From NCBI RefSeq assembly GCF_016918935.1, contig NZ_JAFFOB010000012.1, forward strand, positions 1 through 64,000: 64,000 bases of DNA. Direction: 5' to 3'. Position numbers and translations under genes: made by a program. This stretch comes from Roseitranquillus sediminis (lineage in GTDB: Bacteria > Pseudomonadota > Alphaproteobacteria > Rhodobacterales > Rhodobacteraceae). This document shows, one piece after another, positions 1-8,457 of the stretch (its first letter is position 1; each line of letters begins with the position of its first letter). The notes beneath the pieces are model-generated. The model made no database searches, was not told where the DNA came from, and saw nothing but the letters and a program-made list of their open reading frames with translations.

Positions 1-3
1 CAT

Positions 4-27
4 GAGCACGTGCTCAGGCATATGCCT
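4..27. repeat. Two abutting 12-bp perfect palindromes
   Basis: GAGCACGTGCTC (4-15) is followed directly by AGGCATATGCCT (16-27), and each is its own reverse complement. A short inverted repeat, CAGTT (71-75) and AACTG (80-84), lies between them and the stop codon of the neighbouring minus-strand gene. They sit downstream of the recombinase cassette. They could be a terminator, a recombination or resolution site, or chance in GC-rich DNA. Confidence 0.4.
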
Positions 28-88
28 AAGCCTCCATGGCTATGCCTGGGGGTCCGGTCGAAACGGGGGCCAGTTCATAAACTGAGGA

Positions 89-472
89 TCAGTCGAACAC
101 CCGCACCGGCTGCTCGTCCCAAGGCAGCGATGCAACGAAGCACAGGTCGTAGAGGCTAATCGCGCAGGGTTCGCGGCGCACGACCAGTCGCTCGAGGACT
201 TCCGGTGCCAGCCATGCGAGGCGCAGGAGGCGGCTCACGTAGCGGTCGGACAGGCCTTCCTCGGCGGCGAGATCGGCGATGGTGGTGACCTCGCCGCGCT
301 GCATCCGCTGCCGCCATGCCCATGCCCGGCCGATCGCGCGCAGCACGCGGGGATCCTGTCCCCGAGGCGGGTCCGACGTCTCGACGTCCTTCGGCGGAAG
401 GATGCGCGGCCGTCCACCCCGTTTGCGGACTGTGAGCGGGATGTGAACGCGGATCGTGTCGTTCGCGGGCAT
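89..472 (-). CDS. Small DNA-binding-like partner protein of the serine recombinase
   Basis: This 127-residue basic protein has a GRPR-type N-terminal stretch and a ParB/sigma-like helix-turn-helix at about residues 60-90 (TIADLAAEEGLSDRYVSRLL). Similar small proteins are often found immediately downstream of large serine recombinases in alphaproteobacteria. Its start overlaps the recombinase stop by one base (TGATG), which predicts translational coupling. A DNA-binding accessory role in recombination is inferred from the HTH and the coupling only. Confidence 0.6.
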   Translation of the reverse strand: MPANDTIRVHIPLTVRKRGGRPRILPPKDVETSDPPRGQDPRVLRAIGRAWAWRQRMQRGEVTTIADLAAEEGLSDRYVSRLLRLAWLAPEVLERLVVRREPCAISLYDLCFVASLPWDEQPVRVFD

Positions 473-1797
473 CAGGCGGCGTCCTCCTGCGCTGGCGTCA
501 TGAGGCTCGCCAGCGCGCCGAGCCCGTCATGACGGAGATCGATGTCGAGCCCATCTTCGCCCACCGTCACACGCGCCACCAGCAACTGGACGACGCGGGC
601 CTGCTCGGCCGGGATCAGCGCCTTCCAAAGATCGTCGAACTGCGTGACCGCCGCGGTCACGGTGCCTTCGTCGAGGTCGGATCGCTCCTTCTTCGGCGCG
701 CGGCCGGTGCGCGCGATGATCTCCGGCGTACGCAGCACCCGCCGGATCTCGCCGATGACCGCTTCCTCCACCATGGCGGCGGGCAGCCGCTGGGGCCCGC
801 GCAGCTCGGCCGTGGGCCGTTTCTGAATCACGTCCATCGAGACGTAGTAGCAGTAACGCCTGTTGCCCTTCTTCGTGTGGTGCGGGGTCATCGCGGCGCC
901 GGTCCCGGTGAAGATCAGTCCGCGCAGCAGCGCCGGCTCAGTGCTTCGGGTGCGTCCGGCGCGCTGGTTCCGGTTTCCGGAAAGCACGGCATGGGCGGCG
1001 TCCCACAACACCGCATCGACGATTGGCTCGTGCATGCCGGGATAGGTCTCGTCCTTGTGGGTGATCTCGCCGCGGTAGATGCGGTTGTGCAGCAGCTTGT
1101 AGAGCGCCCCGCGATCGATGGGCCGGCCGCGCTTGGATCGGATGCCGCGGGCGTTCAGTTCCCGGATCACCGCAGCGGTGGAATCGGACCGCGCGAAGAG
1201 CTCGAACATGGTGCGGACCTGCGTGGCCTCGGGCTCGTTCACGATCAGCTTGCGGTCGACCACGTCGTAGCCGAGCGGCACGTAGCCGCCCATCCACATG
1301 CCCTTCTTCTTCGAGGCCGCGACCTTGTCGCGGATCCGCTCGCCGATGACCTCGCGCTCGAACTGCGCGAAGCTGAGCAGGATGTTCAGCGTCAGCCGTC
1401 CCATGGACGTGGTGGTGTTGAACGACTGGGTGACGGAGACGAAGGTCACGCCGTGGCGGTCGAAGATCTCGACCAGCTTCGAGAAGTCCATCAGCGCGCG
1501 GCTGAGGCGGTCGATCTTGTAGACCACGACCACATCGATCAGCCCGTCCTCGACATCGGCGATCAGTTGTTTCAGCGCAGGCCGGTCCAGCGTGCCGCCC
1601 GAGACACCGCCGTCGTCATAGCGCTCGCGCCGGCAGGCCCAGCCCTCGGCGCGCTGACTGGCGATGTAGGCCTCGCAGGCCTCTCGCTGCGCGTCGAGGC
1701 TGTTGAACTCCATGTCGAGCCCTTCCTCGCGCGACTTGCGGGTGTAGACGGCGCAGCGCAAGCGGCGCGTCGGTTCGGTCTGGGTCTTTCTGGTCAT
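472..1797 (-). CDS. Large serine recombinase (resolvase/invertase family)
   Basis: This 441-residue protein has an N-terminal resolvase domain with nucleophile Ser22 in YTRKS, the arginine-rich YKIDRLSRAL motif and a FAQFEREVIGERI helix. A Recombinase domain follows (about residues 170-300, with LNARGIRSKRGRPIDRGALYKLLHNRIYRGEI). The usual zinc-ribbon cysteines are not evident. The start was set at 1797 because the MTRKTQ sequence gives an ATGA overlap with the upstream DUF2924 gene; an open extension to 1953 is only shadow sequence. It probably catalyses integration or excision of the cassette. Confidence 0.9.
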   Translation of the reverse strand: MTRKTQTEPTRRLRCAVYTRKSREEGLDMEFNSLDAQREACEAYIASQRAEGWACRRERYDDGGVSGGTLDRPALKQLIADVEDGLIDVVVVYKIDRLSRALMDFSKLVEIFDRHGVTFVSVTQSFNTTTSMGRLTLNILLSFAQFEREVIGERIRDKVAASKKKGMWMGGYVPLGYDVVDRKLIVNEPEATQVRTMFELFARSDSTAAVIRELNARGIRSKRGRPIDRGALYKLLHNRIYRGEITHKDETYPGMHEPIVDAVLWDAAHAVLSGNRNQRAGRTRSTEPALLRGLIFTGTGAAMTPHHTKKGNRRYCYYVSMDVIQKRPTAELRGPQRLPAAMVEEAVIGEIRRVLRTPEIIARTGRAPKKERSDLDEGTVTAAVTQFDDLWKALIPAEQARVVQLLVARVTVGEDGLDIDLRHDGLGALASLMTPAQEDAA

Positions 1798-2064
1798 CGG
1801 GCGCCTCCGGTCTGGTCGAGCCCGAAGAACCGCCAGCCGTTCCAGTGCGCGCCGGTGATCGCGCGGACGGCGGCCGAGAGCGATTTGAAGCGCCGCCCCT
1901 GCCATTCGAAGCCGTCCGCCAGAACGGTGACCATGTGTTCTTCGCCGCCCCATTCGCGGACCAGCTTCGTGCCCGGCGCTGGCTTGCGCGGGTCCGCCAC
2001 CATGCCGCCCAGCTTGCCGCTCATGACCTCGTCGGCCAGTGCATCGAGCGTGCGGCGCGTCTCG
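1794..2064 (-). pseudogene. DUF2924-domain protein, N-terminally truncated
   Basis: An ATG at 2024 gives 76 residues matching the C-terminal part of DUF2924 proteins (PGTKLVREWGGEEHMVTVL, RRFKSLSAAVRAITG, FFGLD). Upstream, in the same frame, about 13 more family-like residues are readable (RRTLDALADEV) before similarity ends near 2065. Family members are usually about twice this length and keep an N-terminal domain that is absent here, where GTA tail sequence begins. The 3' end overlaps the recombinase start (ATGA), so the shortened frame could still be translated. Confidence 0.65.
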
Positions 2065-3365
2065 TCGAGGCGCGGCGCATCACCGTGGACACGACGCGGA
2101 TTGCCTCGGAGAGCTTCCCGATGGCGGTACCGCCCGAGGAGGCCGAGCGGCGCTGCCGCCGCGCGCTGATGGAGGCATGGGTGGGGCGCGAGACGGCGGC
2201 GTTCCGTCTGCCGCCCTCGCGCCTCGCGCTAGATCCGGCCGACGCGATCCGGCTCGCGCATGACGGGCGGCTGGTCAACTTGCGGCTCGTCTCCATCGCC
2301 GACGCCGAGGCGCGTGGCATCGAGGCGGTGCGCCAGGATCGCGCGACCTACGACCTGCCGCCTGGCGATCCCCGCGCAGCTTCACTGACGCGCGCTGTCG
2401 TGTTCGGCGCGCCGGACGCGGTGCTGCTGGACTTGCCGCAGCTGACCGAGGACCAGCCCGCGCACCGGCCGCTGGTCGCTGCGCATGCGGTTCCCTGGCC
2501 CGGCGAGACGGCGGTTTTCCGCAGCCCCTCGACCGATGGCTTCGAGCTGCTGACCACGTTCGGCAGCCGCGCCCGGATCGGCACACTGGTCTCGGACTTC
2601 TTTGCGGGACCGACGTCGCGCTTCGACCTCGGCAACTCACTGGTGGTCGAATTGCTGACCGGCACGCTGGAGAGCGTCACCGACCTGACGCTGTTCGGCG
2701 GGGCCAATGCGCTGGCGGTGGAAACCGCGTCGGGCGTCTGGGAGATCGTGCAGGCGGGCGCGGCGGAACTGCTGGCGCCGGGTCGGTATCGGCTGACCCG
2801 GCTCCTGCGCGGACAGCGCGGCACCGAGGGCGCCATGGGCAATCCGGCACCCGCCGGCGTGCGGGTGGTGGTGCTGGACGACAGCCTCGCAACGCTACCA
2901 ATCGCCGAGGCCGATCTCGGCATCCCGTGGAACTGGCGCATTGGTCCGGCGAGCCGCCCGGTCAGCGACGAGACCTATGTGGCGCAGGCGTTCACGCCCA
3001 CGGGCACCGGCCTGCGGCCGTTCTCGGTCGCCCATGTGGAGCAGCCCTGGCGCATGCCACGCAGTCCCGGCGATCTGACGATCCGCTGGACGCGCCGGTC
3101 CCGGGCACTCGCGGCCGACAGTTGGAGCGGGCTCGAGGTTCCGCTCGGCGAGGAGCTGGAGGCCTACGAGGTCGAGATCCTCGACGGCGCCACCGTGAAG
3201 CGCGTGCTGAGCGCGAACACCACCAGCGCCGTTTACACCAGCGCCCAGCAGACCGCCGATTGGGGTGCGCCGCTCGCGCCCGGCGACACGCTCGACATCC
3301 GCATCTACCAGCTCTCCGCCCTCGTGGGGCGGGGCGCGCCGAAAACCGTCACGCTGACACTCTGA
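2065..3365 (+). pseudogene. GTA/phage 'megatron' tail protein, C-terminal fragment
   Basis: From about 2065 the plus strand encodes roughly 430 residues resembling the C-terminal third of the large RcGTA gp15-type host-range/baseplate protein (glycoside-hydrolase TIM-barrel-like plus phage-tail region). Examples are TRIASESFPMAVPPEEAERR, YRLTRLLRGQRGTE and PISTxx-like strands up to KTVTLTL. Full-length relatives exceed 1,000 residues, and the N-terminal TIM-barrel part is missing here. Sequence before 2065 belongs to the DUF2924 gene on the other strand, and the open frame there is fortuitous. No promoter or start is apparent, so the fragment is presumably non-functional. Confidence 0.8.
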
Positions 3366-3375
3366 AGGCCATCCC

Positions 3376-4250
3376 ATGTCCGACGCCACGACCCATCTCC
3401 TGCTTCCCTACATCCTGGCGGCGCAGGCCCAGAAGCACGTCACCCACAACGAGGCGCTGCGGCTGCTCGACGGGCTGGTCCATCTCTCGGTGCTCGACCG
3501 GGACCTGACCGCGCCGCCCGGCAGCCCCGCCGAAGGCGACCGCTACATCGTCGGCTCGGGCGCAACCGGCGACTGGGCGGGCTGGGATCTGAACGTGGCG
3601 CTCTGGACCGACGGGGCGTGGCTGCGCCTGCCGCCGCGGACCGGTTGGCGGGCGTGGGTTGAGGACGAGGGCCTGCTGCTGGTCTACGACGGCGCGGGCT
3701 GGATCGGGACGACGCCGGACGCGTTGCAGAACATGGCGCTGCTCGGCGTCGGCACCACGGCGGATGCGTCGAACCCGTTCTCGGCCAAGCTCAATGCTGC
3801 GCTCTGGACGGCGAAGACCGTGGCCGAGGGCGGCACCGGCGATCTCTTCTACACCATGAACAAGGAGACCGCTGGCGACGATCTCGGGCTGACCCTGCAG
3901 ACCGGCTTCGTGACCAAGGCGCTGGTGGGGCTGTTCGGCTCCGACCGCTTCCGGCTCGCGGTCTCGGCCGACGGCAGCACCTTCTTCGACGGGCTCAGCG
4001 TCGACAACGCCACCGGCATCGTCGACCAGCCCCGGCTGCCGCGCTTCAAGGCGTATACGAACTACGACAACTATGTCGGCGTCGGGATCTGGACGAAGAT
4101 CGGCCTGAACAACACCGACTACATCGATCAGGGCGCGTTCGACGCCGCGAACAATCACTTCGTGGCCCCGGTCGACGGCACCTACCTCTTCGGCGCGACA
4201 CTCCTCTACAAGATCAACGCCAGTACGTCGGCGCGGATGAGCGGGCGGCT
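3376..4250 (+). pseudogene. DUF2793 tail-associated protein, C-terminally truncated
   Basis: It starts 11 bases after the megatron fragment. The first approximately 290 residues show the DUF2793 signature (LLPYILAAQAQKHVTHNEAL, LDGLVHLSVLDRDL, GDRYIV) followed by a C1q/tail-fibre-like segment (NNHFVAPVDGTYLFGATLLYKI). At about 4250 similarity stops and the frame runs on antisense through the RepB-like gene. In Rhodobacterales-type GTA clusters such a gene commonly follows gp15, which supports both genes coming from one contiguous tail locus. Confidence 0.8.
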
Positions 4251-4722
4251 CCTCGCAGATGCCATCGAGCAGGCGGGCCTTGCGCCGGATGCTGCTCATG
4301 TTGAGGTCGAGCGCGAGTGCGATCTTCTCTTCCGGCACGCCGCGTTCGATCGCCTTGCGGATCATCCTGTGCTCCTGGATCGGCGCGAGGCGGCTGACCT
4401 GTCGGTTGTAGGTGAAGGCTTCGTCGTCGGTGGAGACGAGGCATTCCACTTCCTGAGCGCCGGCCTCCTTCAAGGCTTCGATCCGCAGGTGGCCGTCGAG
4501 CAGCAGCCAGGTGGCGGATTCGTCGGGGTTCCGAACGACGACGGGTGGCTCGACGATCCCGATCTGGGCGATCGAGGCCACGATTTGCCGATACTTGCGG
4601 CCGGATTTCGCGTTCTTGCCGAGGGTCCGCAATGGCAGGATCGCGTCGATGGGCAGCGTCAAACAATCGTCCTCGAACCCGAGGTTGACGCCGGCCGGAG
4701 GCTGGTGCGCATCGCGTTTCAT
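4251..4722 (-). pseudogene. RepB/ParB-like protein, C-terminally truncated
   Basis: About 157 residues match the N-terminal half of ParB-nuclease proteins of the RepB C-terminal type: LPIDAILPLRTLGKNAKSGR, WLLLDGHLRIEALKEAGA, and an HTH-like segment ending in MSSIRRKARLLDGIC. The DNA-binding C-terminal half is lost at the junction with DUF2793 sequence. The frame stays open antisense to 3349, but that tail is shadow sequence. The start overlaps the upstream parB stop (ATGA), as expected for a coupled pair. Confidence 0.75.
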
Positions 4723-5627
4723 GCTGGAGCCCCGTCCGGGACCGCGCGAGCGAGATCGGCGGGCATCGACTCGAGACCCTCGGCCCGCAGCAGCGTCATG
4801 AAGTGCGCGTCCGCGCAGAGCTTTCGGAAGGCTTCACGCACGAACATCAGTCTACCCTGTGTCAGCTCTGCCTTCTTGATCAGCAGCTTCTGGCGAGTGG
4901 CTTCCTGCTGGTAGGCGCGAACGAGGCCTTCGCTGGTCAGCGCCCGTTTCCCAACCCGGCTACCGAGCGGATTGCTCTTGATCTGCGGACCGCGCAGTTC
5001 GCGCTGCTGGATCAGGCGGCGCACGAGCGCGAGCTTCCGGCCGCGCAGCTTGTTCTGCGTGTACGCGTCCATCAGCGCCTTCTGCGCGCCCTTCGCGTCC
5101 GTCTTGGAAATCTGGATGGCGAGATTGAGGGGCAGAAGCCCGCTTTCCACGGCCGAAACCAGGCGCTCCTCTCCCTTTTCCAGCAGCCCGGCGATCATGT
5201 TCACATATTCGGTGGACACGCCGATCTTTTCGCCGATCTGACGGTCATTGTAGCCGCGCTGGCGGAGCGCGCCGATCTCGCGCATCAGGTCGATGGGGTT
5301 GTGCTGCCGCCGCGCACAGTTCTCGACGAGGCTCATGACGAGGCAGTCGCTCTCGTCGGCCTCGATCACAATAGCGGGGATATGGTCCTGCTTCAGTTCG
5401 ACGAAGGCCTCGAGGCGGCCCTGACCGCAAACGAGGTCGTACTCCTGCGGATCGGTCCCGGGGCGCGGTGCCACGGTGATCGGGCGCTTCAGGCCGATGC
5501 GTGCAATGTTCTCCACCATTGCCTCGAAGGTGCGCCGGTTGCGAACGCGGGGATTAAGGACCCGAACCCTGTCGGTCGGGATCAGGGTCACCTGCTTCTG
5601 GCTGGTCGGCTCAATATCGTCGGGCAT
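4719..5627 (-). CDS. ParB/RepB/Spo0J-family partition-like protein
   Basis: This 302-residue protein has a ParB N-terminal domain at about residues 15-105 (VLNPRVRNRRTFEAMVENIARIG, VCGQGRLEAFVEL, SLVENCARRQHNPIDLMREI). An HTH follows at about residues 105-140 (NDRQIGEKIGVSTEYVNMI), then a basic C-terminal region. The start at 5627 was chosen because TGATG couples it to the frame-corrected recombinase stop; the longer open frame to 5699 is the shifted recombinase tail. Tandem ParB-like genes behind a serine recombinase suggest a role in maintenance or transfer of the element, not chromosome partition. Confidence 0.85.
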   Translation of the reverse strand: MPDDIEPTSQKQVTLIPTDRVRVLNPRVRNRRTFEAMVENIARIGLKRPITVAPRPGTDPQEYDLVCGQGRLEAFVELKQDHIPAIVIEADESDCLVMSLVENCARRQHNPIDLMREIGALRQRGYNDRQIGEKIGVSTEYVNMIAGLLEKGEERLVSAVESGLLPLNLAIQISKTDAKGAQKALMDAYTQNKLRGRKLALVRRLIQQRELRGPQIKSNPLGSRVGKRALTSEGLVRAYQQEATRQKLLIKKAELTQGRLMFVREAFRKLCADAHFMTLLRAEGLESMPADLARAVPDGAPA

Positions 5628-7197
5628 CACGCCACCTCCGCGATCCTGGCCCGCGAGGCGAGCGCGTAGAAAAAATCGAGCGTGTCGAACGGTACGCATC
5701 GAGCGCGAGGCCGTTCTGCTCGGCGAATGTCAGTTTCCCGAAGGTCATGTCGATGCTGGGCAGCACGTAGTAGTCGCGCGGCGCCTCGTTCACCTCGTCC
5801 ATGCGCACGGCGATGGTGATGTCCGGCACCAGTCCGGTGTCGAGGCGGATGCGCCAGCGCAGCGCACCGGCCGCCGTTGCCGTGCAGCGGGCCAGCACGA
5901 TGGACACGGTGAACTCGTCGTTGACGCGAACCAGGTCGGTATTCGGGTCCTGCGCGGCCGACCCGCCGTGTCGGACAACGCCGCCGATGATCTCGGCGAC
6001 GACCTGCGGATGCGCCAGCCGCAGGGCCCGGTTGATCTCGATGTAGCTGTAGTCCCGGTCGGGCTCGTAGCCGATCAGCCGGTACGCACGCAGCAGGCTA
6101 CCGAAGCGGCTGCGGTAGGCGCTGGAGGACGGCAGGTCGTCCTCCTCGTCGATGATCAGCCCCGACAGCATGCCCTGCCGCTTGAGGATTGCGTGCAGGG
6201 CGTCGAGCAGTTCCGCGTCCGAGAAATGGCGGCTGCGCGCGTCGACGATCTCCCGCGCGCGCTGGAACAGCACCTTATCAACGATGGCGGGATAGGCGCC
6301 CTCGGCCCGGATCCACATCTCGCGCGGGTTCACCACACGGCGCTGCTTCAACTTGAAGGACATCTTCGCAAAGACATTGTTCCCGATGTATTTCTCGTTG
6401 GTCAGCACCTGATGGACCGTCGCCCGGGTCCACGGCCGATCGAGATCCGTGCGGTGTCCTTCGGCGTTCAGTGCCTCCGCGATCTCGCGCTCCGGGCGCC
6501 CCTCGTTGACGAACATCTCGTACATGCGCTGGACGACCCTCTGTTCCTCCTTGGGGCCGGGGACCAGGATCACGCGGTCGGTCTGCAGGCTCTTCTGCTC
6601 GCCGCGAGACAGCTCGCCCTTCAGATTGCCATGCTCGTCGATCAGGACCCGTCGCAGCCCGTATCCAGCCGCTCCGCCCTGGCGATAGCCCAGCTCGACG
6701 AGCCGGCATTGCCCGGCGAAGACCTTCACAGACAGCTCGCGACTGTACTCGCCGGCCATCACGCGCTTGACGGTCTTCAGGAGGTTCGAGCCAATACTGC
6801 CGTCGTTCTCGAACTGCTCGCCGCAGTAATGGACCCGGATGCCGGCGCGGGAACAGATGTGCTCGTGATAGGCGCCCTCGTCGGCGTCCTGAAACCGGCC
6901 CCAGCGGCTGACGTCATAGACGAGGATCGCCTTGAAATCGGCTTGGCTGGATTGGACCTCGGCCATCAGGTTCTGAAGCGCCGCCCGGCCGTCGAGTCGC
7001 AGCCCGGATCGCCCGGAGTCCTCGAACACCCGCAGGATCTGCAGGCCGCGGGCGGCGGCATAGCTGCGGATGACGTCGAGCTGGTTCTCGGTCGAATATT
7101 TCTGGTGATCGGTCGACATCCGGACATAGGCGACGGCCGGAACGTCCTGTTCAGCGCCCGCGCTGTCGTCCTCGCTGTTCACCCGACCGCCTCTCAC
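5627..7197 (-). pseudogene. Serine recombinase with a 3'-terminal one-base frameshift
   Basis: This large serine recombinase has nucleophile Ser28 in AYVRMSTDHQ, ILVYDVSRWGRFQD and a Recombinase domain with GHRTDLDRPWTRATVHQVL. After LALDAYR, near 5690, the frame breaks. The -1 correction gives FDTLDFFYALASRARI and then a stop at 5629-5627 that overlaps the parB start (TGATG), exactly as expected for this gene pair. Read uncorrected, the protein ends at 5611 with an aberrant arginine-rich tail. Catalytic domains are intact, so activity may survive. A sequencing error is the alternative. The GTG at 7197 and the GTG at 7182 are both possible starts. Confidence 0.8.
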
Positions 7198-7497
7198 ACG
7201 TGGATCTCCCCATCACCGCCAACGAGGCCAGCACCGCTGTGCGGGGTACTCGGCAATAACGTCGGACACAGGGGACACTCGAGCGTTCGGAAACTCGTTC
7301 TCCGATAGGGGCAGGTCCTTTCCCAGCCCGCCATTCAGCCGTTGCAACCGTTGGCTGGCGCGAGTCGCAGATTTGAAAAACATTGTCGTCACCGTCCCAT
7401 AGAGACCTGCTTGGCCAGACGAAGTCGGGGGGTCGTCTCGGGCGCAAAGCAGATTCTCCCGTTTTCATGGCTCTCCAAAGATTTAACGGAGAGAAAC
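7198..7497. other. Divergent intergenic region between recombinase and HTH gene
   Basis: These 300 bases separate the minus-strand recombinase from the plus-strand HTH gene and must hold both promoters. I see no convincing sigma-70 hexamers. There is a weak inverted repeat around 7336-7357 (CAGCC and GGCTG arms). No coding signal is apparent. Confidence 0.4.
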
Positions 7498-7797
7498 ATG
7501 GAGATGCGGGTGAAGATGGGCACAGTTGTGCCGAAGATGGGCACAGTTTTGCACCTGGACGGCATTCCGGGCGATTATCGTGGTGCGATAGCTTTGGCTT
7601 TGCATACGGAGGTCGGCTCGACTCATCGGGCGATCAAGACCGCGATGCGGTGGACGGGAGCCAGCGAGAGAACCGTGAAATACTGGTTCGCGGGTGAGCG
7701 CGGGCCGAGCGGCGAGCACCTGATTCTACTCGCGCGGCATTCCGACGCCATCGTGTTGGTGCTCCTGGCGCTGGCGGAGCGGTGGATCGACGATTAG
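7498..7797 (+). CDS. Small helix-turn-helix protein, putative element regulator
   Basis: This 99-residue protein has a core (GDYRGAIALALHTEVGSTHR, MRWTGASERTVKYWFAGERG, SGEHLILLARHSD) of a compact HTH family often found next to alphaproteobacterial recombinases. The start at 7498 follows an ACGGAGAG ribosome site. Its first 17 codons contain a 21-bp tandem duplication encoding MGTV twice, and downstream ATGs at 7516 and 7537 are alternative starts. A role as repressor of the island is inferred from the fold and position, not shown. Confidence 0.7.
   Translation: MEMRVKMGTVVPKMGTVLHLDGIPGDYRGAIALALHTEVGSTHRAIKTAMRWTGASERTVKYWFAGERGPSGEHLILLARHSDAIVLVLLALAERWIDD
7512..7548 (+). repeat. 21-bp-period tandem repeat at the start of the HTH gene
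   Basis: The 16-base unit gaagatgggcacagtt occurs at 7512-7527 and again at 7533-7548. It duplicates MGTV at the protein N terminus. A period of two helical turns is what a cooperative operator would show, but a simple replication slippage product is equally possible. Confidence 0.6.
7519..7532. promoter_or_regulatory. Inverted repeat GGCACA-N2-TGTGCC, possible operator
   Basis: Perfect 6-bp arms (7519-7524 and 7527-7532) lie within the first codons of the HTH gene. A degenerate second copy follows 21 bp downstream. This placement would suit autoregulation by the encoded HTH protein. No functional evidence is available from sequence. Confidence 0.35.
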
Positions 7798-7831
7798 GAG
7801 CGTGCGCTACCTCCGGGGTCCATGCCACCTC

Positions 7832-7859
7832 TTGTCCTGTGTTCGTTTTTGGTTATCTT
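7832..7859 (+). promoter_or_regulatory. Candidate sigma-70 promoter for parDE
   Basis: TTGTCC (7832-7837) and TATCTT (7854-7859) are separated by 16 bases, ahead of the AAGGAGG ribosome site (7871-7877) of the antitoxin gene. The AT-rich run stands out from its GC-rich surroundings. Confidence 0.45.
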
Positions 7860-7886
7860 GAATACAGCAGAAGGAGGACGGCCCCC

Positions 7887-8144
7887 ATGCCGCGCACCAC
7901 AACGATGACCGTACGCGTGAGCGGCGCTCTCAGCGAGTTCGTCACGACGAACGTTGGCGAGGGCGGCGCCTATGAAAACGTCAGTGAGTACATCCGCGAC
8001 CTGATCCGCCGCGACAAGGAGCGCGCGGAGCGCGAAGCCTTCGATCGCCTGAAGGCCGAATTGAACCGGGCGTTCGCTGCGCCCGAGGAGAGCTACACAC
8101 CCATGGCTGCCGCCGAGGTAATCGCTCGAAACCGGCGGGCCTGA
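7887..8144 (+). CDS. parD: ParD-family antitoxin
   Basis: This 85-residue protein has an N-terminal ribbon-helix-helix (TMTVRVSGALSEFVTTNV, then YENVSEYIRDLIRRDKER) and a C-terminal toxin-binding segment. It should bind its own promoter as a dimer and neutralise the ParE-like toxin encoded four bases downstream. The start at 7887 follows a strong AAGGAGG; the open frame upstream of it is non-coding. Toxin-antitoxin pairs commonly stabilise mobile regions such as the one to its left. Confidence 0.85.
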   Translation: MPRTTTMTVRVSGALSEFVTTNVGEGGAYENVSEYIRDLIRRDKERAEREAFDRLKAELNRAFAAPEESYTPMAAAEVIARNRRA

Positions 8145-8148
8145 GCCC

Positions 8149-8457
8149 ATGGCGATCCGGGTCCAAGAAGCGGCCTCGGTGCGTCTCGACGAGATCTACC
8201 GCTACACCCGCGACCAGTGGGGCGAAGCGCAGGCCGAGACATACATCACCGGGCTGTTCGACGCCTTCGAGAAGATCGAAACCCGCGGAGTGATGTCGAG
8301 GCCCGTGCCGGCCGAGTTCGGGGTGGAGGGATACTTCTTCCGCTACGAGCGGCATTTCGTGTACTGGAGACGGCTCGGCAATGGCGACATCGGCATCGTC
8401 ACCATTCTGCACGAGCGGATGCACCAGATCGACCGGTTCAAAGACGACTTTGGATAA
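8149..8457 (+). CDS. parE: ParE/RelE-superfamily toxin
   Basis: This 102-residue protein follows the antitoxin after four bases. It has the compact ParE fold signature: a basic helical N terminus (VRLDEIYRYTRDQWGEAQAETYITGL), VEGYFFRYERHFVYWRR, then IVTILHERMHQIDRF. Chromosomal ParE relatives poison DNA gyrase, whereas RelE relatives cleave mRNA at the ribosome. The ParD partner and the HERMHQ ending favour ParE. The frame appears complete and intact. Confidence 0.85.
   Translation: MAIRVQEAASVRLDEIYRYTRDQWGEAQAETYITGLFDAFEKIETRGVMSRPVPAEFGVEGYFFRYERHFVYWRRLGNGDIGIVTILHERMHQIDRFKDDFG

Larger units (their letters stand above)
1..7197. mobile_element. Composite serine-recombinase island carrying a GTA tail-gene fragment
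   Basis: Two large serine recombinases, both on the minus strand, enclose ParB-like, RepB-like and DUF2924-like partner genes. Such genes recur together in alphaproteobacterial mobile cassettes. In the middle, at about 2065-4250, lie plus-strand tail genes of the gene-transfer-agent type. Every gene touching the two inner junctions is truncated, so the region is rearranged rather than an intact element. Attachment sites were not identified, and the left end may lie outside the window. Confidence 0.55.

Noticed and set aside
529-2169. 546-residue plus-strand open frame
   Set aside because: It is antisense to the first serine recombinase and the DUF2924 gene and has shadow-type composition.
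3349-4250. C-terminal extension of the RepB-like frame
   Set aside because: Beyond 4250 it is antisense to the DUF2793 gene, with no RepB similarity. The frame is open by chance.
7498-7552. CRISPR-like repeat
   Set aside because: Only two copies of a 16-base unit lie five bases apart, with no spacer structure and no cas genes.
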